Positions 17,935 through 26,047 of a stretch of 35,428 nucleotides of DNA are shown in pieces. The DNA comes from Mycobacterium sp. 852002-51163_SCH5372311 (GTDB lineage Bacteria > Actinomycetota > Actinomycetes > Mycobacteriales > Mycobacteriaceae), in the NCBI RefSeq assembly GCF_001667115.1, contig NZ_LZIJ01000083.1, positions 1 to 35,428 on the forward strand. The letters run 5' to 3'. Each line of letters starts with the position of its first letter. Position 1 is the stretch's first letter. The position numbers were made by a program, and so were the translations under genes. Below the pieces are notes generated by a model, which saw only the letters and a program-made list of their open reading frames with translations, was not told the DNA's origin and searched no databases.

Positions 17935-18768
17935 ATGCCCGAGATGGATCGTCGCAACATGATGCTGATGACGGGCTTCGCGGCGCTGACGGCCGCGATC
18001 CCGCTCCCCCAGGCAGCTGCTGACCGGGGGCGCCAGCCGCCGGCGCCCGCCGCGCCGCCCAGCGGGCAATCGGGGCCCTACATCTTCCAGGACGAGTTCG
18101 ACGGGCCGGCCGGCTCAGCCCCCGATTCGTCGAAGTGGATAGTGGCCCGAGCCCGCGAGACGATGAAGGATCCGACGTATTGGGAGCTCCCTGAGCACGT
18201 CGGTCAGTATCGCGACGATCGGCAGAACGTCTTTCTCGACGGCAAGTCCAACCTGGTCCTGCGCGCGGCGAAGGACGGCCCCACCTATTACGGCGGCAAG
18301 ATTCAAAGCCCCTGGCGGGGCGGCGTCGGCCACACCTGGGAAGCCCGCATCAAGTTCGACTGCCTGACCCCCGGCTGCTGGCCCGCCTGGTGGCTGGGCA
18401 ATGAGGATCGCGGCGAAATCGACATCATCGAGTGGTACGGCAACGGCAGCTGGCCGTCGGCGACCACGGTCCACGCCAAATCCAACGGCGGCGAATGGAA
18501 GACGCACAACGTCGCGCTGGACAGTGGCTGGCACACCTGGCGCTGCCAGTGGGACCAGGCCGGTATCCGCTTCTGGAAGGACTACTCCGACGGCGCGGCG
18601 CCCTACTTCGACGTGCCGGCAAGTTCGCTGCCGGATTGGCCGTTCAACGACCCGGGCTACACGGCGTTTCCGGTGCTGAATCTTGCGGTCGCCGGATCCG
18701 GCGGCGGAGACCCTGGGCCGGGAAGCTATCCCGCGCAGATGCTCGTCGACTATGTCCGGGTCTGGTAG
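17935..18768 (+). CDS. Secreted GH16 glycoside hydrolase (beta-1,3-glucanase-like, Rv0315-type)
   Basis: Hydrolyses beta-1,3 or mixed-linkage glucans outside the cell. From ATG 17935 there are 277 residues; an in-frame TTG lies two codons earlier. A signal with a twin-Arg look (MDRRNMMLMTGFAALTAAIPL, about 4-24) is followed by a Pro/Ala linker (about 30-48). The GH16 jelly-roll has FQDEFDGPAG, RQNVFLDGKSNLVLRA and the catalytic motif EIDIIEW, with nucleophile Glu161, Asp163 and acid/base Glu166. The C-terminal FNDPGYTAFPVLNLAVAGSG and MLVDYVRVW match remembered M. tuberculosis Rv0315 almost word for word. TATGGT at 17920-17925 is a likely -10. Confidence 0.92.
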   Translation: MPEMDRRNMMLMTGFAALTAAIPLPQAAADRGRQPPAPAAPPSGQSGPYIFQDEFDGPAGSAPDSSKWIVARARETMKDPTYWELPEHVGQYRDDRQNVFLDGKSNLVLRAAKDGPTYYGGKIQSPWRGGVGHTWEARIKFDCLTPGCWPAWWLGNEDRGEIDIIEWYGNGSWPSATTVHAKSNGGEWKTHNVALDSGWHTWRCQWDQAGIRFWKDYSDGAAPYFDVPASSLPDWPFNDPGYTAFPVLNLAVAGSGGGDPGPGSYPAQMLVDYVRVW

Positions 18769-18775
18769 TTCTTCC

Positions 18776-19624
18776 TCAGTGAGTCAACCGCGCGACGGCG
18801 CTATAGGGCTGGCGGGCGCCGGGACGGCGCGGATCTGTTTGGGGAAGACGAGCGACCAGGCGCATCGACAACGGTAAGCGGCGGAATCGTCGAGCCGCCA
18901 TCAATGACGACTCCACCTCGACCGTCCGCCAGCCAAGCTCTTCGAAGTAAGCCAGGCCGTTTTCCGGTGCGAATTTGAACGGCGCACTCTCCGATATGCC
19001 TGCCATTTTCTTGTTCATCAGCCTCTTGAGACCGGGACCGCCGAAATCCAGCATCCACCAAGCGACCTCGGGTCGCTTGATCGCCTGCGACAGAGCGTCG
19101 ACATCGTGATGGTCGAGGTAATACAGCAGGCCCTCGGTCAGCACCAGCGCTCTGCCGGCACCGTCTAGCGCCTCGTCGAAGAAGGCTTCCCGGGCGCGCG
19201 GGTCGGCCAGGTCGACGGCGGTGCGGGTCAGTCGGCATCGCGGCCTGTCCTCGGAAAGCAGCCGCGCCTTCTCGTTGAGCAATCCAGGCAGATCGGCCTC
19301 CACCCAGTCGAAATTCGCCGGCAGGTCCAAACGATACGGTCGGGTGTCCAATCCGGCGGCCAAGTTGAGCACGCGGTCACAGCCGTCGGCGATCGCATCG
19401 AGGATCGTGTCGTCGATGATCTTGGTTCGTGCCACCAGCCACCATCCGTTGCGGGTCGTGCGCGGCGATCCGGCGACGATGGCGCGGCCGTGCTCACCGG
19501 CCAGGCGTTCGGCGAACGGGTCGATGAACAATGCGTCGCGTCTTGCCGATTCGGTGGCCCGATGCAACGCCGTCCAACGCGCGGTATCAGAGACGTGCGT
19601 GATGAGCGGCTCGTTATCGGACAT
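18776..19624 (-). CDS. Class I SAM-dependent methyltransferase (LCMT-like, TIGR00027-related)
   Basis: The 282 residues from ATG 19624 open with the family's N-terminal block (VSDTARWTALHRATES, ARRDALFIDPFAERLAG). The SAM-binding loop VLNLAAGLDTRPYRLDLP follows at about 86-103. WVEADLPGLLNEKARLL (acidic SAM-ribose ligand) and LVLTEGLLYYLD are further family motifs. Mycobacteria have many such paralogues; targets are mostly unknown. A much longer in-frame reading upstream only covers the divergent phosphotransferase gene antisense and is rejected. Its stop lies seven bases from the convergent glucanase stop. Confidence 0.88.
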   Translation of the reverse strand: MSDNEPLITHVSDTARWTALHRATESARRDALFIDPFAERLAGEHGRAIVAGSPRTTRNGWWLVARTKIIDDTILDAIADGCDRVLNLAAGLDTRPYRLDLPANFDWVEADLPGLLNEKARLLSEDRPRCRLTRTAVDLADPRAREAFFDEALDGAGRALVLTEGLLYYLDHHDVDALSQAIKRPEVAWWMLDFGGPGLKRLMNKKMAGISESAPFKFAPENGLAYFEELGWRTVEVESSLMAARRFRRLPLSMRLVARLPQTDPRRPGARQPYSAVARLTH

Positions 19625-19717
19625 ACGTTGCGTTATAGCATCCGCGGCTGACGGTTCTGGTTGCTTGCCGTCCTGTCTGGGCAGATGCACACCGCGAACG
19701 CGCGTAGTGTCCCGGCC

Positions 19718-20764
19718 ATGATCCCGCAGGAGATCGCAGACCTGACTCCGGCCTTCTTCGCCGACGCACTGGGGCGCGACGTCGATTGCGCTGAGCTTAT
19801 CGATCGACACTCGGGCACGACGGGCCGCTCGCGGTTCCGGCTCAGCGGCGACCCTGCCCTGCCAGCGACCGTTTTCGTCAAGTTGGCCCCGTTCAATGCG
19901 GTGCAGCGCGAATTCGTCGCCGCCGTGGGTATGGGCGTGGCCGAGGCGCGCTTCTACCGCGATCTGGCGCGGGAAGTGCCGGTGCGCGTACCGCACCCGC
20001 ATTACGCCGAGACCGACGGTGAGCGGTATGTGATGGTGCTCGAGGATTTGGAAGCCTCGGGTTGCCGCTTCCCCGGTCCCCGAGATCCCGACATCGAGCG
20101 GCGTGGCGGTGACATCGTCGAGCAACTGGCCGCCCTGCACGGGAAGTACTGGGACACAGCCCGATTCGACGATCCCGCGGACCTCGGTTGGCTCGCGGGA
20201 AAGGGTATCGGAAATTCCGGCGGCGGCCACGAGACGGCGTTCGTCAAGATGGCCGTCGACAATCTCGGCGCCCAATTCGACGCGGCGTTTCACCGGATCG
20301 CCGATTTCTACCTCACGCACACGCCGGCAATCCTGGAGCTGTGGAATTCGGGGCCGGGCACCCTTGTCCACGGTGATCCCCATATCGGCAATCTGTTCGT
20401 CGACGTGCGCGCTGGAGATCGCACTGGCTTTCTCGATTGGGGGTTTTTGGGCCGATCGCCCGGGGTGCGCGACGTGGCATATGTCTTATGCAACTCGATC
20501 CCCGCAGAGGTGCGAGCCGCGAACGAACACAGCTGGCTGCGGCGCTACCGCGAACTGCTCGCAGAGTGCGGCGTGGTGCTTACCGACGAGGAGGCATGGC
20601 GACAATATCGTGTGTTCGCCGTCTACTCCTGGGTCGCGGCGGCGTCGACAGCGGGCATGGCATCGAAGTGGCAGCCGTTGCATGTCGGGTTGGCGGGCAC
20701 TCGGCGGACAACCGAGGCATGTGCGCACCTCCACTCGGTTGAACTGTTGGAGGAGCTGGTATAA
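19718..20764 (+). CDS. APH/choline-kinase-fold phosphotransferase, substrate unknown
   Basis: Small-molecule kinase fold (aminoglycoside phosphotransferase-like). Of the 348 residues, FVKLAPF contains the probable ATP-binding Lys (about 59), VMVLEDLEA is the hinge, HGDPHIGNLFVD is the catalytic loop (Asp base and Asn metal ligand) and FLDWGFLG is the metal-binding DFG-like Asp. ATG 19718 is preferred because TAGTGT (19705-19710) lies seven bases upstream. Divergent from the methyltransferase with 93 bases between. Such proteins in actinobacteria rarely confer drug resistance, and nothing here identifies the substrate. Confidence 0.85.
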   Translation: MIPQEIADLTPAFFADALGRDVDCAELIDRHSGTTGRSRFRLSGDPALPATVFVKLAPFNAVQREFVAAVGMGVAEARFYRDLAREVPVRVPHPHYAETDGERYVMVLEDLEASGCRFPGPRDPDIERRGGDIVEQLAALHGKYWDTARFDDPADLGWLAGKGIGNSGGGHETAFVKMAVDNLGAQFDAAFHRIADFYLTHTPAILELWNSGPGTLVHGDPHIGNLFVDVRAGDRTGFLDWGFLGRSPGVRDVAYVLCNSIPAEVRAANEHSWLRRYRELLAECGVVLTDEEAWRQYRVFAVYSWVAAASTAGMASKWQPLHVGLAGTRRTTEACAHLHSVELLEELV

Positions 20765-20875
20765 CGACGGGCTCGTCGCCGAGATCGCCGAGATCGACGT
20801 CAACGCGAACTTTGCCGCGCTGGTGTCGATCTCGTCGACCAAACTAAGTGGTGAGCGTGAAACTGGGGAGTCGCA

Positions 20876-21310
20876 ATGCCGATGATCGATGTGACCTTCG
20901 TGCGTGGTTCGCTGGACGACGATGCCTCAAGCAGCTTGGCCGACGAGCTGGTCACCGCGCTGCTGCACGCCGAGCGCGCCCTCGACACCGCATTCATGCG
21001 CGAGAACACGGTGGTGTACCTGCATGCGTTGGAGTCCGGAGCGCAATTGGTGGGGGGCCGCGAGGCCGGCCAGCCCCGATTCCGGGTCGACCTGACGGTA
21101 TTCGAAGGGGCGCTGTCGAAAGACCGCAAGGAACAACTCGCCGCCGACGTACACGCGGCGGTCTGCGCGGCCGCCGACATCGATCCCTCGGGCCCGCGCG
21201 CGTATCACGTGTGGACGCTGATACATGAAATACCGGAGGGCAATTGGGCCGGGGCGGGCAAAGTCGTTTACTACCAACAGGTTAAGGGGCTTGTCGCCGA
21301 CGACTCCTAG
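20876..21310 (+). CDS. Tautomerase-superfamily protein
   Basis: The 144-residue protein starts Met-Pro-Met, so removal of Met would leave the Pro1 that acts as the catalytic base in this superfamily. The length is about twice that of the 62-residue 4-oxalocrotonate tautomerases, suggesting a fused two-beta-alpha-beta subunit (repeats around 1-70 and 71-135). Conserved-looking segments are RENTVVYLHALE, FRVDLTVFEGAL and YHVWTLIHEIPEGNWAGAG. GGGGAG lies about seven bases before ATG 20876. The 111 bases upstream hold no gene. Reaction not identifiable from sequence alone. Confidence 0.85.
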   Translation: MPMIDVTFVRGSLDDDASSSLADELVTALLHAERALDTAFMRENTVVYLHALESGAQLVGGREAGQPRFRVDLTVFEGALSKDRKEQLAADVHAAVCAAADIDPSGPRAYHVWTLIHEIPEGNWAGAGKVVYYQQVKGLVADDS

Positions 21311-21316
21311 GGTCGC

Positions 21317-21374
21317 CGAGCAGACGCAAAAGCACCCAATTTCGCCACGAAATGCGGGCTTTTGCGTCTGCTCG
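21317..21374. terminator. Dispersed hairpin family, copy C, behind the tautomerase gene
   Basis: CGAGCAGACGCAAAAGC (21317-21333) and its exact reverse complement (21358-21374) enclose a core with a weaker second stem (ATTTCG/CGAAAT). It begins seven bases after the stop codon. Flanks GGTCGC and GCGACC extend the pairing imperfectly. Confidence 0.8.
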
Positions 21375-21400
21375 CGCGACCGGCGTAGTGTTCCCAAGTC

Positions 21401-22222
21401 ATGAGCGACGCGATCCAATTCGTCGATGCGAACGGACTGAAATTCGCGTATCTGGAGGAGGGCACGGGCCCGCTCGTGCTCATGCTGCACGGCTTCCCGG
21501 ACACCGCGCATTCGTGGGACGATCTTCGCCCGCGGATCGCCGCCAAGGGCTACCGCGCGGTTAGTCCTTTCATGCGTGGATACCACCCCACCGCGGTCCC
21601 GGATCGAGACCCCGACCAAGAGACCTTGGCGCGCGATCCACTCGCGCTGATCGAAGCGCTCGGCGCACCTGACGCCGTAGTGATTGGGCACGACTGGGGC
21701 GCGTCGGCCGCATACGGTGCCGCTGCTCTGGGTCCGGACCGCGTGAAAAAGCTCTTCGTGGTTGGCATTCCGCATCCTGCAGCACTCAAGCCGTCGCCGA
21801 AGAAGCTGTGGGGCGCCCGCCACTTCGCCGCCTACAAGCTTCCAGGGGCGCCAAATAGATTTGCGCGCAACGACTTTGCTGCTCTCCCCGCCATATACCG
21901 GCGCTGGTCGCCGACCTGGAGTCCCGACCCTTCTGAATTCGACGCCGTGCGCGCGAGCTTCGCGAACACTGCGAGCCTGAACGCGGCGTTCGGTTACTAC
22001 CGGAAGCTCTCCCCTATTCCGAGCGCCTCGCTGAAGGCGCGAATCACGGTGCCCACGGTGGTATTCGCGGGGCTCGACGATCCGATAGTCACCCCGGCGG
22101 ACTATCGCGGCGCTGGGCGGATGTTCGAGAACGAGTACATCGTCGAGGAGGTACCTGGCGGTCACTTCATGCACCGCGAGCATCCCGATGCGTTCGCCGA
22201 GCGGCTGCTGCCGCATCTGTGA
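21401..22222 (+). CDS. Alpha/beta hydrolase, epoxide-hydrolase-like
   Basis: The 273 residues carry the oxyanion-hole motif HGFPD (30-34) and the nucleophile elbow GHDWGA with Asp98, which marks the epoxide hydrolase/dehalogenase branch and not esterases. DDPIVTP (acid) and GGHFMHREHPDAF (catalytic His) follow near the C-terminus. FGYYRKL in the cap may supply a ring-opening Tyr. Start ATG 21401; TAGTGT (21386-21391) is a possible -10. The preceding gene is separated by hairpin copy C, so it likely has its own promoter. Confidence 0.9.
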   Translation: MSDAIQFVDANGLKFAYLEEGTGPLVLMLHGFPDTAHSWDDLRPRIAAKGYRAVSPFMRGYHPTAVPDRDPDQETLARDPLALIEALGAPDAVVIGHDWGASAAYGAAALGPDRVKKLFVVGIPHPAALKPSPKKLWGARHFAAYKLPGAPNRFARNDFAALPAIYRRWSPTWSPDPSEFDAVRASFANTASLNAAFGYYRKLSPIPSASLKARITVPTVVFAGLDDPIVTPADYRGAGRMFENEYIVEEVPGGHFMHREHPDAFAERLLPHL

Positions 22223-22258
22223 TTCGGCGTGGTTGCGCGCTGAGTAACGGGTGGCCTT

Positions 22259-22669
22259 GTGCGGTGGATCGTGGACGGCATGAACGTGATCGGGACTCGT
22301 CCGGACGGTTGGTGGAAGGATCGTCACCGCGCGATGGTCGCGCTGGTGGACCGGCTCGAGCGGTGGGCGTCAACGGCGGGCGACGATGTGACGGTGGTGT
22401 TCGAACGGCCACCGTCCAGCGCGATCCCCGCATCGGCAATTGTGGTGGCGCATGCACCAAAGGCGAGCGCCAACTCGGCGGACGACGAGATCGTCCGGCT
22501 GGTAGCAGCCGACCCGCGACCGGATGAGATTCGCGTCGTGACATCAGACCGGCTGTTGGTCAATCGCGTCCGCGCTATGGACGCATCGGTCTGCCCGGCC
22601 GAAACCTTTCGTGACATGATCGACCCGCGTTCCGCCGGCGCGAAACCTTGGGAGCATCATGCCGATTGA
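22259..22669 (+). CDS. NYN-domain (PIN-like) RNase-type protein, YacP-like
   Basis: The 136 residues from a GTG start fit a NYN domain, a PIN-fold nuclease family acting on RNA. Acidic positions are Asp6 in IVDGMNVIG, the pair in SADDEIVRL (about 80) and Asp in VVTSDRLL (about 101). TVVFERPPS is the second strand. It overlaps the next gene by 11 bases, suggesting coupled translation with nitronate monooxygenase, an odd pairing. No antitoxin-like partner is adjacent. The RNA target is unknown. Confidence 0.8.
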   Translation: MRWIVDGMNVIGTRPDGWWKDRHRAMVALVDRLERWASTAGDDVTVVFERPPSSAIPASAIVVAHAPKASANSADDEIVRLVAADPRPDEIRVVTSDRLLVNRVRAMDASVCPAETFRDMIDPRSAGAKPWEHHAD

Positions 22670-23603
22670 CCGTGCGGTCCCCACCAACCGGGTCTGCGAC
22701 CTCGCGCGGATCGACATTCCGATCATTCAGGCCCCGATGACCTACATCGCCGGCGCCCAGCTGGCCGCGGCGGTCTCCAACGCCGGCGCACTGGGCATCA
22801 TCGAAACCACGTCGGAGCAGGGCCGGGCCGACCTGCGGCGGGTGCGCGATCTCACCGACGGTTCGGTCGGCGCGAACATCGCGCTCCTGTTCAACCGCGA
22901 CCCCGCCGTGGTGGATCTGTTGGTGGACAACGATATTCGCTTCGTCACCACCTCCGCAGGCGACCCCGCGCTGCTGATCGACCGGCTACATGATGCGGGC
23001 ATCACCGTGTTCCATGTGGTGGGCACGCTGGCGGCAGCGAGGAAGGCGGTGGACGCGGGCGTCGACGGCCTGGTGGTCGAGGGAGTGGAGGGCGGCGGGT
23101 TCAAGAACCGATTCGGCGCGTCGACCATGGTGCTGCTGCCGTTGGTGGCGGCCCACGTGGACGTACCGATCGTCGCGGCCGGCGGGATCTGTGACGCCCG
23201 TTCCATGGCAGCCGCATTCGTGCTGGGCGCCGAAGCTGTGCAGATGGGCACGCGGTTGCTCGCCTCGGCGGATTCGCCGGTGCACGGCAACCTCAAGCAA
23301 GCCGTCGTTCGCGCCGACGAAACGTCGACCGTGCTGCTGCCCCTCGACGGCAAGCGAATGATGCGGGTGATCCGGACGCCCGCCGCCGACAAAATCGACG
23401 CATCGATGTCCGCTCAGGAAGGCGGCGCAGCGTTGCAACGAGTCCAGCGGCTCTACTTCGACGGGGACCTCGATGCCAGCGTCGCCAACACCGGTCAAGT
23501 GGCCGGGCGCATCGACGAGATACTGCCGGCCGCCGACATCATCAAGCAGATGTGGTCCGGCTGTCGCGAAGTACTGGCCGCCACAGCGGGCCGCATCGGT
23601 TAG
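22659..23603 (+). CDS. Nitronate monooxygenase / NPD-family flavoprotein
   Basis: FMN-dependent TIM-barrel enzyme that oxidises nitronates such as propionate-3-nitronate; the FabK enoyl reductases share the fold. The 314 residues show IPIIQAPMTYIAGAQLAAAVSNAG (phosphate/flavin N-terminal strand), GVDGLVVEGVEGGGFKNR (FMN-phosphate glycine region), VPIVAAGGICDARSMAAAFVLGAEAVQMGTRLLAS and a C-terminal helical tail. Start ATG 22659 lies within the NYN gene. Hairpin copy D follows five bases after the stop and separates it from convergent tpx. Confidence 0.9.
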   Translation: MPIDRAVPTNRVCDLARIDIPIIQAPMTYIAGAQLAAAVSNAGALGIIETTSEQGRADLRRVRDLTDGSVGANIALLFNRDPAVVDLLVDNDIRFVTTSAGDPALLIDRLHDAGITVFHVVGTLAAARKAVDAGVDGLVVEGVEGGGFKNRFGASTMVLLPLVAAHVDVPIVAAGGICDARSMAAAFVLGAEAVQMGTRLLASADSPVHGNLKQAVVRADETSTVLLPLDGKRMMRVIRTPAADKIDASMSAQEGGAALQRVQRLYFDGDLDASVANTGQVAGRIDEILPAADIIKQMWSGCREVLAATAGRIG

Positions 23604-23607
23604 CGGA

Positions 23608-23665
23608 CGAGCAGACGCAAAAGCGCCCGACACACCGAGCGAAAGCGTGATTTTGCGTCTGCTCG
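23608..23665. terminator. Dispersed hairpin family, copy D, between convergent genes
   Basis: CGAGCAGACGCAAAAGC (23608-23624) pairs with TTTTGCGTCTGCTCG (23651-23665). The inner core is poorly paired. It lies five bases from the nitronate monooxygenase stop and 17 from the tpx stop on the other strand. GCGGA flanks it on both sides (23603-23607 and 23666-23670). Confidence 0.8.
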
Positions 23666-23681
23666 GCGGAGGAAAGTCAGC

Positions 23682-24176
23682 TCAGCTCAGTGCGGCGAGC
23701 GCGGCGTCGTAGTCCGGCTCTTGTGCGATCTCGGGGACCAGCTGCGCATAGGCGACGTTGCCATCGGCGTCGATCACCACAACCGCGCGGGCGAGCAGGC
23801 CGGCCATTGGACCGTCGGTGATGGTGACGCCGTAATCCTCGCCGAAGCTGTCGCGAAAGGCCGAGGCGGTCACGACATTCTGGACGCCTTCTGCGCCGCA
23901 GAATCGCTGCTGCGCGAACGGCAGGTCTTTGGAAACGCAGACTACTGTTGCGCCCGTCGCACCGGCGCGCTCGTTGAAGGTTCGCACGCTGGTCGCGCAC
24001 ACCGGGGTGTCGATCGACGGAAAGATGTTCAGCAACACGGATTTGCCGCGGAACTGATCGCTGCTGACCGTTCCCAGGTCGCCGCCGGTCAGTCCGAAGC
24101 TGGGGGCCGGTGATCCGACCGCGGGCAGCTCGCCGACGGTATTGATCGCATTTCCGCGCAAGGTTATCTGTGCCAT
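23682..24176 (-). CDS. tpx: Thiol peroxidase Tpx (atypical 2-Cys peroxiredoxin)
   Basis: Reduces hydrogen peroxide and organic peroxides using thioredoxin. It has 164 residues, the usual size. The peroxidatic Cys60 sits in [17 protein letters not shown] and the resolving Cys93 in RFCGAEG; Cys80 is also present as in M. tuberculosis Tpx. ATG 24176 has CAGACT (24183-24188, minus strand) six bases upstream, fitting a leaderless mRNA. A long in-frame upstream extension runs antisense through the AraC gene and is rejected. Divergent from the GATase1-AraC regulator, as remembered for Rv1932/Rv1931c. Confidence 0.97.
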   Translation of the reverse strand: MAQITLRGNAINTVGELPAVGSPAPSFGLTGGDLGTVSSDQFRGKSVLLNIFPSIDTPVCATSVRTFNERAGATGATVVCVSKDLPFAQQRFCGAEGVQNVVTASAFRDSFGEDYGVTITDGPMAGLLARAVVVIDADGNVAYAQLVPEIAQEPDYDAALAALS

Positions 24177-24238
24177 GGCCACAGTCTGCCAAGGGCGATC
24201 GGGCAGCCTTCCGCCAGGTCCGCCGATCCGGCGCTGAC

Positions 24239-24281
24239 GTGCATGTCCTAAATGGTGGGGTGCATGGCGTAGACGCCATGC
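24239..24281 (+). promoter_or_regulatory. Candidate operator between tpx and the AraC-type regulator
   Basis: GTGCATG occurs at 24239-24245 and 24260-24266, a 21-base (two helical turn) direct repeat as often seen for AraC-family binding. It runs into a perfect palindrome, GCATGGCGT-AG-ACGCCATGC (24262-24281). The palindrome covers the expected -35 region of the regulator gene, whose possible -10 is AACACT (24294-24299). Confidence 0.6.
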
Positions 24282-24305
24282 CTGTTCCTGGCCAACACTA
24301 GGTCC

Positions 24306-25256
24306 ATGGCTCGGAAAGTGCTCATGGTCGGCTTCCCCGGCGTGCAGGCGCTCGACTTGGTGGGGCCCCATGAGGTGTTCACGGGCGCATCGATGCTCAC
24401 CAGCGGTGGATACGAGGTCGCTGTCGTGTCGCCCGGCGGCCAAATGGTCACCACGGCCACCGGACTGGCCTTCATGGCAGAAGCGCTGCCAGACCCGGGC
24501 GACCCGGTCGATACCGTCATGCTCCCCGGGGGCGCCGGCGTCGATGCCGCACGATCCGACCGCGAGTTCGTGAAGTGGATCGAAGAGGTCTCGCGGACTG
24601 CCCGGCGCCTGGTCACCGTCTGCACCGGGGCGTTCCTCGCGGCCGAGGCCGGGTTGCTGGACGGCTGCCGCGCGACCACCCACTGGGCCTTCGCCGGCCG
24701 CTTGGCCCGCGAGTTCCCCCGTGTCAACGTCGATCCGGACCCGATCTTCATCCGCAGTTCCGAGACGGTGTGGACGGCCGCGGGCGTCACCTCGGGAATC
24801 GACCTCGCGCTCGCGCTGGTCGAGGACGACCACGGCACCGAGGTGGCGCAAACGGTCGCCCGTTGGCTCGTGCTGTATCTGCGCCGCCCGGGCGGACAGA
24901 CACAGTTCGCCGCGCCGGTGTGGATGCCGCGGGCCAAACGGGCCCCCATCCGCGAGGTGCAGGAGTCCGTCGAGGCCGAACCGGGTGGCTCGCACAACAT
25001 CGATGATTTGGCCCGCCGTGCGGCGATGAGCCCACGTCATTTTACCCGGGTGTTCACCGACGAAGTCGGCGAGGCGCCCGGGCAGTACGTGGAACGCGTC
25101 CGCACCGAAGCCGCTCGCCGGCAGCTGGAAGAGTCCGACGACACCGTCGTGGCGATCGCCGCCCGGTGCGGCTTTGGCACCGCAGAAACCATGCGGCGCA
25201 ACTTTATTCGGCGCATCGGCGTTTCGCCGGACCAGTACCGAAAAGCTTTTGCCTGA
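24306..25256 (+). CDS. GATase1-AraC (GlxA-type) transcriptional regulator
   Basis: The 316 residues combine an N-terminal DJ-1/PfpI domain (about 1-190: [44 protein letters not shown] with the nucleophile-elbow Cys) and a C-terminal AraC helix-turn-helix pair (about 220-316: [40 protein letters not shown]). Such proteins sense small metabolites through the DJ-1 domain. It is the likely controller of the DJ-1 gene 35 bases downstream and possibly of divergent tpx. M. tuberculosis Rv1931c is the remembered counterpart. Confidence 0.93.
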   Translation: MARKVLMVGFPGVQALDLVGPHEVFTGASMLTSGGYEVAVVSPGGQMVTTATGLAFMAEALPDPGDPVDTVMLPGGAGVDAARSDREFVKWIEEVSRTARRLVTVCTGAFLAAEAGLLDGCRATTHWAFAGRLAREFPRVNVDPDPIFIRSSETVWTAAGVTSGIDLALALVEDDHGTEVAQTVARWLVLYLRRPGGQTQFAAPVWMPRAKRAPIREVQESVEAEPGGSHNIDDLARRAAMSPRHFTRVFTDEVGEAPGQYVERVRTEAARRQLEESDDTVVAIAARCGFGTAETMRRNFIRRIGVSPDQYRKAFA

Positions 25257-25291
25257 CGACAATCCAAAAGCCCTACCAGAGAGGAATGACG

Positions 25292-26035
25292 ATGACCCAA
25301 ATCGCCTTCGTGGCATATCCGGGATTCACCGCGCTGGACATGATCGGCCCCTACGAGGTGTTGCGTCAGCTGCCGCACGCCGAGGTGCGGTTCGTCTGGC
25401 ATGAAGCCGGACCGATCACCGCCGACTCCGGCGTTCTGGTGCTCGGCGCCACGCATTCGCTAGCTGAAACACCTTCGCCCGACGTGATTCTGGTACCCGG
25501 TGGCCCGTCGACTCCGGTGCACGCGCGCGACGAGAAGCTGCTCGATTGGCTGCGCCAGGCCCACCAGACCGCGAGTTGGACGACGTCGGTGTGCTCGGGC
25601 TCGGTGATTCTGGCAGCCGCCGGTCTGCTCAAAGACAAGCGGGCCACCTCGCATTGGATCGCACTCCCCGCGTTGAAGGCATTCGGCGTCATCCCCGTTG
25701 GCGACGAGCGAATAGTGCACCAGGACAACGTCATTACGAGTGCCGGCGTATCTGCAGGACTTGACCTGGCGTTGTGGCTGGCCGGACAGCTGGCCGGTGA
25801 AGGCCGGGCGAAGGCGATCCAGCTCGCGATCGAATACGATCCACAGCCGCCGTTCGATTCCGGCCACATGTCGAAGGCGTCGGCGACCACGAAAGCCGCG
25901 GCCACAGCGCTGCTCTCCAAGGACAGTGCCAAGCCGGCCAACCTCAAGGCCACCACATTGCTGGCGTGGGACCAAGCGCTGGCCGCGGTCCGGTCGCGGC
26001 GGCGCAAACGGCTGCCGGTGGGCTCTTCGGCCTGA
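25292..26035 (+). CDS. DJ-1/PfpI family protein, isonitrile-hydratase-like
   Basis: The 247-residue protein has the conserved acid Asp16 ([10 protein letters not shown]) and nucleophile Cys101 in [16 protein letters not shown]. The same residue number and motif are found in Pseudomonas isocyanide hydratase (InhA), which turns isonitriles into N-formamides. SHW (about 122) and [14 protein letters not shown] also fit. ATG 25292 is chosen for GAGAGGA at 25279-25285; an ATG two codons earlier is possible. Residues after about 195 form a Lys/Ala-rich extension ([23 protein letters not shown]) not usual for the enzyme. Same strand as the AraC gene, likely cotranscribed. Confidence 0.88.
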   Translation: MTQIAFVAYPGFTALDMIGPYEVLRQLPHAEVRFVWHEAGPITADSGVLVLGATHSLAETPSPDVILVPGGPSTPVHARDEKLLDWLRQAHQTASWTTSVCSGSVILAAAGLLKDKRATSHWIALPALKAFGVIPVGDERIVHQDNVITSAGVSAGLDLALWLAGQLAGEGRAKAIQLAIEYDPQPPFDSGHMSKASATTKAAATALLSKDSAKPANLKATTLLAWDQALAAVRSRRRKRLPVGSSA

Positions 26036-26047
26036 CGACGCCCAGCC

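Noticed and set aside
16393..18069. 558-codon open frame antisense to the aldehyde dehydrogenase gene
   Set aside because: No recognisable motif; it runs across two well-supported genes in opposite orientation.
19625..20383. In-frame upstream extension of the methyltransferase
   Set aside because: It lies antisense to the phosphotransferase gene and has no methyltransferase features.
24177..25316. In-frame upstream extension of tpx
   Set aside because: Antisense to the AraC regulator; Tpx is complete at 164 residues.
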